From Chloroflexota bacterium (GTDB taxonomy: Bacteria > Chloroflexota > Anaerolineae > Anaerolineales > Villigracilaceae): DNA of 6,958 bases. The DNA lies in contig VGOX01000115.1 of the NCBI GenBank assembly GCA_016875755.1, positions 1 through 6,958 of the forward strand, in the 5' to 3' direction. The notes beneath the pieces were generated by a model. That model was not told the DNA's origin and did no database searches. It saw nothing but the letters and a program-made list of their open reading frames with translations. A program made the translations under genes and the position numbers. This document shows, one piece after another, positions 1 through 4,980 of this stretch (positions within the stretch are counted from its first letter, which is position 1; every line of letters starts with the position of its first letter).

Positions 1-234
1 GCCGAAATATTTGGCGAAACGCTTCTAAATGTGAACAGCCTGCACCATCAGGCATTGAAGGATATTGCGCCGATGCTGCGCGTGGCGGGGCGTGCTCCCG
101 ATGGCGTGGTGGAGATCGTTGAAATTCCCGAGCATCCCTATGCGGTGGGTGTGCAGTGGCACCCTGAATGGCTGACAGACCAGCCTGTCACACGGCGGCT
201 GTTCAAATCTTTTGTGGATGCAGCGAAGAAATAA
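1..234 (+). CDS. Gamma-glutamyl-gamma-aminobutyrate hydrolase-like class-I glutamine amidotransferase, C-terminal part
   Basis: The gene is cut by the left edge of the window; codons are open from base 1 and end at a TAA at 232-234, leaving 77 residues. A GTG at base 31 is in frame, but the conserved protein continues upstream of it, so it is not the start. Visible motifs are VNSLHHQAL (fragment residues 11-19) and GVQWHPEW (50-57). The latter carries the His and Glu of the Cys-His-Glu triad of the peptidase C26 / PuuD family; the nucleophile Cys lies outside the window. Known members cleave gamma-glutamyl amide bonds in the cytoplasm, for example gamma-glutamyl-GABA in putrescine breakdown. 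The true substrate cannot be read from this fragment, and GuaA-like or other class-I amidotransferases share the motif, but the H-x-Q-x-[IV] and WHPE spacing favours PuuD-like. The next gene, murI, is on the same strand 58 bp downstream, beyond a strong hairpin. Confidence 0.85.
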   Translation, partial: AEIFGETLLNVNSLHHQALKDIAPMLRVAGRAPDGVVEIVEIPEHPYAVGVQWHPEWLTDQPVTRRLFKSFVDAAKK

Positions 235-240
235 ACACGC

Positions 241-280
241 AATGCGTAATTCGTAATGTACATATTACGAATTACGCATT
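241..280. repeat. 40-bp palindrome, possible terminator hairpin or small repeat element
   Basis: Bases 241-257 and 264-280 are perfect reverse complements (17 bp) around a 6-base centre (GTACAT). Each arm carries the motif CGTAAT twice (245-250 and 252-257 in the left arm). In RNA this would fold into a long but A+U-rich stem with only five G-C pairs. It is followed by the T-rich run ATTATTTT (281-288), so it could act as a rho-independent terminator for the upstream hydrolase. The modular CGTAAT content also resembles small dispersed intergenic palindromes. It starts 6 bp after the hydrolase stop and ends 12 bp before the murI start. Confidence 0.75.
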
Positions 281-292
281 ATTATTTTAAGC

Positions 293-1111
293 ATGTCTTC
301 CAATAATCCCATCGGTGTTTTCGATTCTGGCGTGGGCGGTTTGTCGGTCCTGCGTGAAATTCGGGTGCAAATGCCGAACGAGAACATTATTTATTTCGGC
401 GATCAGGTTCATGTGCCGTATGGTCCGCGCCCGATGGAGCAGATACAGAACTTTTCAGAGGGAATCACGAAATTTCTGCTCAAGCATAATTCCAAAATAA
501 TTGTCGTTGCATGCAACACTGCTTCTGCGGCGGCGTTGAAATATTTACGCGAGACCTTCCCCGATGTGCAGTTCGTGGGCATGGAGCCTGCCGTCAAACC
601 TGCGGCGGAGAAGACGCAAACAGGCAAGGTTGGTGTGTTGGCAACGCCTGCCACTTTCCAGGGCGCATTGTATGCTTCGGTGGTGGAGCGTTTTGCAAAT
701 GGGGTGGAGTTATTTCAGAATACGTGCACGGGCTTGGTTGGTCAGATCGAAAAAGGAGCATTGGATTCGCCCGAGACGCGCGCCATTCTTGAATCTGCGT
801 TGCTGCCGATGCTTGAAAAAAATATTGATACTGTTGTACTGGGCTGCACACACTATCCATTTGTGATTCCGCTCATCGAAGAAATTGCGGGGAAAAATGT
901 TCGGGTGATAGACCCAGCCCCCGCAGTGGCGAAACAGGTCAAACGTCTGCTTGAGGCGGGCGGGTTGTTGAGTCAACGAGCGGAAGAAGGACAGTTCCGC
1001 TTCATGACCTCGGGGGAGGCTGATTCTGTCCGAGTAAGTTTGAATCTGCTGTTGGGGATCGATGGTGAGATCGAAACTGTCACTTGGATGGATGATCTTA
1101 TAATTCGATAA
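293..1111 (+). CDS. murI: Glutamate racemase
   Basis: This 272-residue protein interconverts L- and D-glutamate without a cofactor and supplies D-Glu for the peptidoglycan stem peptide in the cytoplasm. The length is typical of the family. Visible family signatures are the N-terminal GVFDSGVGGLSVL (residues 8-20, with the conserved Asp11-Ser12), PYG (42-44), VACNTASA (72-79) with catalytic Cys74, and LGCTHYPF (183-190) with the second catalytic Cys185 and its partner His187. Both cysteines needed for the two-base mechanism are present. The ATG at 293 is chosen because the conserved motif begins seven residues later and the frame upstream has no ATG, GTG or TTG before a TAA at 254-256. No Shine-Dalgarno sequence precedes it; the 12 bases before it are A+T-rich and abut the palindrome. 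The last 14 bp overlap the end of the opposing oxidoreductase gene. Confidence 0.96.
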   Translation: MSSNNPIGVFDSGVGGLSVLREIRVQMPNENIIYFGDQVHVPYGPRPMEQIQNFSEGITKFLLKHNSKIIVVACNTASAAALKYLRETFPDVQFVGMEPAVKPAAEKTQTGKVGVLATPATFQGALYASVVERFANGVELFQNTCTGLVGQIEKGALDSPETRAILESALLPMLEKNIDTVVLGCTHYPFVIPLIEEIAGKNVRVIDPAPAVAKQVKRLLEAGGLLSQRAEEGQFRFMTSGEADSVRVSLNLLLGIDGEIETVTWMDDLIIR

Positions 1112-2183
1112 TTTCAACGCCCATTTTTTTCATATCGCTGAATAATCTGACAGGTTCTGCAATATGACCCATCATATGAATTCCGTTTTGCCGCGCCGTA
1201 CCCTCGAGATATTGTTTTAGGCAGGCAACGACGGGAATTGCAGTGAGTTCATATCCATCTGGGTGGGAAATACTCATGTGAACTTGAGTCTGTTTACCGT
1301 TTGATTCACCGTGGGCTTCCACTTTGAGCATAACTAAAAAGGGCGGCTTGGATTTTCCCATGCCCCACCACATTAACTTCCCAAGCGGGCGGATGCCGCG
1401 TTTTGGCGCGAATTTCAATCCAAGCAGGACGAGAGGGGTGATGATGAGGTCTGTCAGCAGGTTTGAACCTGAAATATAAAAGCCTGCTTCTTTGAGGTGT
1501 GGATATATGGACGGCAGGGCTCGCAATTCTTCGAAGAACATGGAATAGCAGGTTCGCTTTCCGATCGTTTCGCCGAAATTGAATTGGCGCATATCCCATG
1601 CGGATGGTTTCGTCCATGTGCCATTTTTATAGACCTGTGCCTGATAATCGAGAAAAGCTTCCATTAATTCATCCACGGCTACTGTGTAGGGGATGTTTTT
1701 CATATTGAGGTATCCCGCTGTAAGTGCAGATTCGATGATGTCTAACTTTTTTGCGGCATAGTGGACCATGGCGGAGGGCAGCCCGGGATGATAGCCAGCT
1801 TCGGTAATAAAGCACAGCCCCGCTTGCACTATCTCGTTTTCTGCGGCATATAGCGCACTTAATTTTTTGGAGGAGAATTGAACATCCAAATAATCAGCAC
1901 GGGCGTGGATACAGGCGCGGATGACTGTTTCGGCGTGGTGCGTGGTTGGGGCGGCGACCAGGCATAATGTCACGCCTTGAAGCGCTTGATGCAGACTGTC
2001 GAAATTTGCGGCGTCCGCTTGTCTGGCGGTCACGTGCGGGTTATCAAGTTCGCTTGCGAAGGTTTTTGCTTTTCCGAGATCGCGCCCGCAAATAATGATG
2101 TTTGCATCTGTTTGTGTGAGCAGGTGGCGTGCCAAAAGTTTCCCCGTGTATCCATAACCGCCGAGAATGAGAATGGTTTTCAT
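1098..2183 (-). CDS. Saccharopine dehydrogenase-like NAD(P)-binding oxidoreductase
   Basis: This 361-residue protein begins with a Rossmann fold: GGYGYTG (residues 8-14) is the glycine-rich dinucleotide loop. CGRD (32-35) follows at the end of the second strand, where an Arg often signals NADP binding. Residues 75-82 (LVAAPTTH) and the AGYHPGLPS stretch (129-137) match the pattern of the saccharopine dehydrogenase-like superfamily, which includes lysine-pathway enzymes, carboxynorspermidine synthase and trans-acting enoyl reductases. The C-terminal half is not diagnostic, so the substrate is unknown; true lysine metabolism is not implied. It begins at an ATG with a strong SD just upstream and has its own candidate promoter in the 57-bp gap after the CYTH gene. 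It may therefore be transcribed both alone and as the tail of the carboxylase gene string. Its stop lies inside the 3' end of murI, with a 14-bp convergent overlap. Confidence 0.88.
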   Translation of the reverse strand: MKTILILGGYGYTGKLLARHLLTQTDANIIICGRDLGKAKTFASELDNPHVTARQADAANFDSLHQALQGVTLCLVAAPTTHHAETVIRACIHARADYLDVQFSSKKLSALYAAENEIVQAGLCFITEAGYHPGLPSAMVHYAAKKLDIIESALTAGYLNMKNIPYTVAVDELMEAFLDYQAQVYKNGTWTKPSAWDMRQFNFGETIGKRTCYSMFFEELRALPSIYPHLKEAGFYISGSNLLTDLIITPLVLLGLKFAPKRGIRPLGKLMWWGMGKSKPPFLVMLKVEAHGESNGKQTQVHMSISHPDGYELTAIPVVACLKQYLEGTARQNGIHMMGHIAEPVRLFSDMKKMGVEIIEL

Positions 2184-2186
2184 GTT

Positions 2187-2193
2187 TCCTCCT
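2187..2193 (-). promoter_or_regulatory. Ribosome binding site of the oxidoreductase gene
   Basis: On the - strand the sequence reads AGGAGGA, three bases (AAC) before the ATG at 2183-2181. This is a near-complete match to the 16S rRNA anti-SD and fixes the start. Confidence 0.85.
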
Positions 2194-2198
2194 GTTTT

Positions 2199-2227
2199 AG
2201 TATAGCCCCGATGTATTGCCGTGTCTA
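2199..2227 (-). promoter_or_regulatory. Candidate sigma-70-type promoter for the oxidoreductase gene
   Basis: On the - strand, TAGACA (2227-2222; 5 of 6 to TTGACA) and TATACT (2204-2199; 5 of 6 to TATAAT) are separated by exactly 17 bp. They lie in the gap between the CYTH gene stop and the oxidoreductase start. The predicted transcription start, about base 2192, would leave a leader of only about 9 bases beginning within the SD sequence. That is unusually short and lowers confidence, although start-site choice could shift by a few bases. Confidence 0.5.
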
Positions 2228-2240
2228 CAGGAAGAAAATC

Positions 2241-2849
2241 TTAATCTGCGGGTGCAACTCCCAAATCATCTGCTGTGATGTGGATCGACTCAAGCGCCTT
2301 GAAACTAAGCTGTGAAGATTCCAGTTTGAACTTTCCTGCGACGCGGTCGAATAACGCGTGATAACCAGCTTTTACCATTGCGTCCCATTTTAAGTTCAGG
2401 AGATTTGCGGTCTTTTGCAGGGTGTCGATATTTTCGCCTTCGATCTCTACAAACTTGCCGTAGGGAAGTTCATCCAACATAATGTGGATATTTCTAAACT
2501 CATAGGTGGTACGAAATTTTTCGTAAAAGACCACAGGGGTGTAGCCAAGTGCTTCCAGAAATTGTTGGGCTTTGTCAAAATCGCTGACTGTAAATTCGAT
2601 CTCCTGCCTGCTCAGCACGCCATTCTCCCGCTCGTGGCTCGGACCTTTAAATGTGAATTTTGCCTCGGTGTCTTTGCGTAGCCGCAACACATGGTAGTTC
2701 TTTCGCAGGTCGCCAGTTGGGGTATCAAAGCGCAGATTGGTTTCATGCACACGCGGCTGAATCAAACGCGCCTTCAATTCAAGAAGGCGCGTTTCCATGC
2801 GTTGTAGATTATGAACGTAAAACTTGACTTCGGTTTCGGTTCCGTTCAT
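2241..2849 (-). CDS. CYTH-domain protein, class IV adenylate cyclase-like (CyaB/ThTPase superfamily)
   Basis: The 202-residue protein has the hallmarks of a CYTH triphosphate-tunnel enzyme. The N-terminal ExExK signature is E5-T-E7-V-K9. Alternating charged residues that line the tunnel follow: R56/R58, K64/K68, E83/E85 (RQEIEF), K111/R113, D126-E127 (LDELPYGKF) and E135/E137 (VEIEGE). The LDELP...FVEIEGE pattern is the one seen in the class IV adenylate cyclase (CyaB) group. Superfamily members act on nucleoside triphosphates, thiamine triphosphate or inorganic triphosphate using Mg2+ or Mn2+, so cyclase activity is not assured. The core ends near residue 170; the last 30 or so residues are a poorly conserved tail. 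Its ATG lies only 5 bp after the stop of the biotin carrier gene and has no good SD, so it is probably translated by coupling within the same transcript. Confidence 0.87.
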   Translation of the reverse strand: MNGTETEVKFYVHNLQRMETRLLELKARLIQPRVHETNLRFDTPTGDLRKNYHVLRLRKDTEAKFTFKGPSHERENGVLSRQEIEFTVSDFDKAQQFLEALGYTPVVFYEKFRTTYEFRNIHIMLDELPYGKFVEIEGENIDTLQKTANLLNLKWDAMVKAGYHALFDRVAGKFKLESSQLSFKALESIHITADDLGVAPAD

Positions 2850-2854
2850 GGATT

Positions 2855-3352
2855 TTATAGAATGCTCAAGATGGTCTGTTTTTGTTCCACGCTTTCGCCC
2901 GTCTTCACGCGGATGCGCTCCACCACGCCGTCACGCGGGGCTTTTAACTCATTCTGCATTTTCATGGATTCGAGGATCAGCAGAACTTGTCCCTTTTTGA
3001 CCGTCTGACCTTCTATGACAGGGATCGCGACCACCAGCCCCGGCATGGGGGCTTTGAGATGGAATTCGCATCCTTCCGCCACGCCGCCGCCTGCTGCTGC
3101 TCTCAGACGTTTTTCTCGCTCATCCTCCACCCGCACCTGGAATTGCCTGCCGCGCAGTAAAACTTCCCAATCTTCGTCACCTTGGTAGACAAAGGATTCG
3201 AATGACTTTCCGTCGAGAATCAGGGAAAAGACGGGCTGCCCGCTCACAGACTCAAAATCCACCGTCAGCAAACGATCGCCGATGCGAATGTGACGTTCGT
3301 CCACAATTTCGATCTCGAATTCTTTACCATTCACAGTTGTTATATATTTCAT
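2855..3352 (-). CDS. Biotin carboxyl carrier subunit of an acyl-CoA carboxylase
   Basis: This 165-residue protein carries the biotin that shuttles CO2 between the biotin carboxylase and the carboxyltransferase. The C-terminal biotinyl domain (about residues 97-165) includes the APMPG hammerhead start (101-105) and ESMKM (128-132); Lys131 is the expected biotinylation site. Residues 85-94 form an Ala/Gly-rich linker (AAAGGGVAEG). The first 80 residues are beta-rich and end in LLRGRQFQVRV. They resemble the BT domain that joins carboxylase and carrier modules in fused propionyl-CoA carboxylase alpha chains; this is an inference from pattern and position. The ATG at 3352-3350 has GAGG seven bases upstream (3363-3360). 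The gene follows the biotin carboxylase gene by 28 bp and precedes the CYTH gene by 5 bp on the same strand. Confidence 0.93.
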   Translation of the reverse strand: MKYITTVNGKEFEIEIVDERHIRIGDRLLTVDFESVSGQPVFSLILDGKSFESFVYQGDEDWEVLLRGRQFQVRVEDEREKRLRAAAGGGVAEGCEFHLKAPMPGLVVAIPVIEGQTVKKGQVLLILESMKMQNELKAPRDGVVERIRVKTGESVEQKQTILSIL

Positions 3353-3380
3353 GCCATGACCTCAATCGTCAGTAGTAAAT

Positions 3381-4892
3381 TTAGCGGTGCATTCGTTCCC
3401 AGCGCCCAACCCACTTCCAGTTGCTTGCGTCGCGTTCGTTACGGCGGACGATGTGAGTGGAGCGTTCGGTCTCTTTGTGAGCGACCAGGGTGGCAAGGAT
3501 GGCGGCGATTTCGGCTTGCGCTTCATCCACCTTTTCGGCTGCTGATTCCATGGAGAAGCGTTCCTCCACGAAGCGCGTATCGAACTGCCCGCCCATGAAG
3601 CGGTGCGAATCCATCAAGGTCTGGTGGAAAGGGATGTTGGTGCGGACGCCGACGATGCGATATTCCTCAAGTGCGCGGCGCATGCGCAGAATGGCTTGTG
3701 CACGGGTTTCGCCCCAGACGATCAACTTGGCGATCATGGGGTCATAGTAAGGCGTGATCTCAAAGCCCGGGTACACGCCTGTATCAATGCGCACACCTGG
3801 TCCTGTGGGCAAAATGCTGTGGGTGATGCGGCCAGTGGATGGCATGAAATTGCTGAACGGGTCTTCTGCATTCACGCGGCACTCAATGGCATGTCCATTG
3901 AATTGGATCTGATCTTGCGTGTAGCTGAGTTGGCGTCCACGGGCGATACGAATCTGCTCGGCAACGATATCCACACCTGTCACCATTTCGGTGATGGGGT
4001 GCTCCACCTGCAGGCGGGTATTCATTTCGAGGAAGTAGAAATTACGGTCTTTATCGACAAGGAATTCAATCGTCCCTGCATTGATGTAATCCACTGCCTG
4101 GGCGGCTTTGACAGCTACATTGCCCATCTTGGTGCGTAGCTCTTCGTCAAGGAATGGGGAGGGGGATTCTTCCACCAGTTTTTGATGGCGGCGCTGGATG
4201 GAACATTCTCGTTCTCCAAGATGGATGACGTTGCCATGCGCGTCTGCCATGATCTGGAATTCGATATGGCGTGCGCCTTCGACTAATTTTTCCAAGTAGA
4301 CATTGCCGTCGCCGAATGCTGATTCTGCTTCGCGTCTTGCGGACTGGAGCAGGGTCGGCATTTCCTCGATGTTTCGGACTTCTCTCATGCCTTTTCCGCC
4401 GCCACCCGCCGTCGCCTTGATAAGAAGCGGGAAACCGATCTTAGGCGCGACGCGGAGCAGATCATCATCGGTCATGTTGCCGACATCCTCAGTGCCAGGA
4501 ACGACGGGAACACCTGCCTTGATGACGGTTGCGCGGGCTTTACCTTTATCTCCCATGGCTGCGATGGATGAGGGCTTGGGGCCGATGAACTTTATGCCAA
4601 GCTCATCACATTTGGCAGAAAAATCTTCGCGTTCGGCTAGAAAACCATAGCCGGGATGAATGGCATCTGCGCCTGATTTTTTGGCAACCTCGAAGATTTT
4701 ATCGGCGCGGAGATAGGATTCACGGGATGGCGCAGGACCAAGTAAATAAGCTTCATCGGCATAGCGGGTGTGAAGCGCGTTGCGATCGGCTTCAGAAAAT
4801 ACAGCAACGGTATCGATGCCGAGTTCGCGGCAGGCGCGAATGATGCGGACGGCGATCTCGCCGCGGTTTGCGATCAGGACTTTGTTGAACAT
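3381..4892 (-). CDS. accC: Biotin carboxylase subunit of an acyl-CoA carboxylase
   Basis: This 503-residue enzyme uses ATP and bicarbonate to carboxylate the biotin of the carrier protein. Domains in order are the N-terminal fold with KVLIANRGEIAVRI (residues 4-17) and HPGYGFLAE (79-87), and the ATP-grasp domain with K118, K159 and the glycine lid TAGGGGKGM (161-169). These are followed by the CSIQRRHQK segment (230-238), the catalytic stretch FLEMNTRLQVEHP (287-299) with E276, E289, N291 and R293, and the biotin carboxylase C-terminal domain (about 335-445). It exceeds the roughly 450-residue E. coli AccC by a tail of about 55 residues rich in charge, ending NWKWVGRWERMHR. Similar tails are common in acyl-CoA carboxylase alpha chains lacking the carrier. 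The ATG is fixed by GAGGTGAT immediately upstream. An equally valid symbol would be accA or pccA-like; no missing catalytic residue is seen. Confidence 0.95.
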   Translation of the reverse strand: MFNKVLIANRGEIAVRIIRACRELGIDTVAVFSEADRNALHTRYADEAYLLGPAPSRESYLRADKIFEVAKKSGADAIHPGYGFLAEREDFSAKCDELGIKFIGPKPSSIAAMGDKGKARATVIKAGVPVVPGTEDVGNMTDDDLLRVAPKIGFPLLIKATAGGGGKGMREVRNIEEMPTLLQSARREAESAFGDGNVYLEKLVEGARHIEFQIMADAHGNVIHLGERECSIQRRHQKLVEESPSPFLDEELRTKMGNVAVKAAQAVDYINAGTIEFLVDKDRNFYFLEMNTRLQVEHPITEMVTGVDIVAEQIRIARGRQLSYTQDQIQFNGHAIECRVNAEDPFSNFMPSTGRITHSILPTGPGVRIDTGVYPGFEITPYYDPMIAKLIVWGETRAQAILRMRRALEEYRIVGVRTNIPFHQTLMDSHRFMGGQFDTRFVEERFSMESAAEKVDEAQAEIAAILATLVAHKETERSTHIVRRNERDASNWKWVGRWERMHR

Positions 4893-4900
4893 ATCACCTC
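4893..4900 (-). promoter_or_regulatory. Ribosome binding site of accC
   Basis: On the - strand GAGGTGAT lies directly against the ATG at 4892-4890. All eight bases are complementary to the conserved 3' end of 16S rRNA (ATCACCTC), with GAGG four bases from the start codon. The repeat element stops just upstream and leaves this site intact. Confidence 0.8.
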
Positions 4901-4905
4901 ATTGT

Positions 4906-4977
4906 GTCATTGCGAGGCGGTGATCTTCCGCCAAAGCAATCCCTGATTTAAGATTGCTTCACTTCGCTCTGAATGAC
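4906..4977. repeat. Imperfect inverted repeat with GTCATT ends, REP/MITE-like
   Basis: The 88-bp gap between the carboxyltransferase and accC is almost filled by this element. The outer ends are GTCATT (4906-4911) and AATGAC (4972-4977). Inner arms AAGCAATC (4934-4941) and GATTGCTT (4952-4959) flank a 10-base centre. The left arm is 36 bases and the right 26. The extra part of the left arm holds its own small hairpin, GGCGG (4916-4920) with CCGCC (4928-4932). From memory, dispersed repeats with GTCATTGCGAG at one end and AAGCAATC inside recur in many bacterial genomes, including Chloroflexota; this could not be checked here. It may fold in the mRNA and separate expression of the two genes. 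No transposase or direct target duplication is evident. Confidence 0.72.
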
Positions 4978-4980
4978 GTT

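Noticed and set aside
31..234. GTG at 31 as the start of a small complete protein
   Set aside because: The conserved amidotransferase sequence continues in frame upstream to base 1, so this is the end of a longer gene cut by the window.
710..1117. 135-codon open frame on the - strand opposite murI
   Set aside because: It is antisense to the conserved second half of glutamate racemase, and its translation resembles no family.
3348..3356. ATG just upstream of the biotin carrier start (ATGGCATGA on the - strand)
   Set aside because: It is out of frame with the carrier and hits a stop after two codons.
3603..4139. 178-codon open frame on the + strand
   Set aside because: It lies wholly antisense to accC, whose full set of catalytic motifs is on the - strand. 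It has no recognisable motif and no SD.
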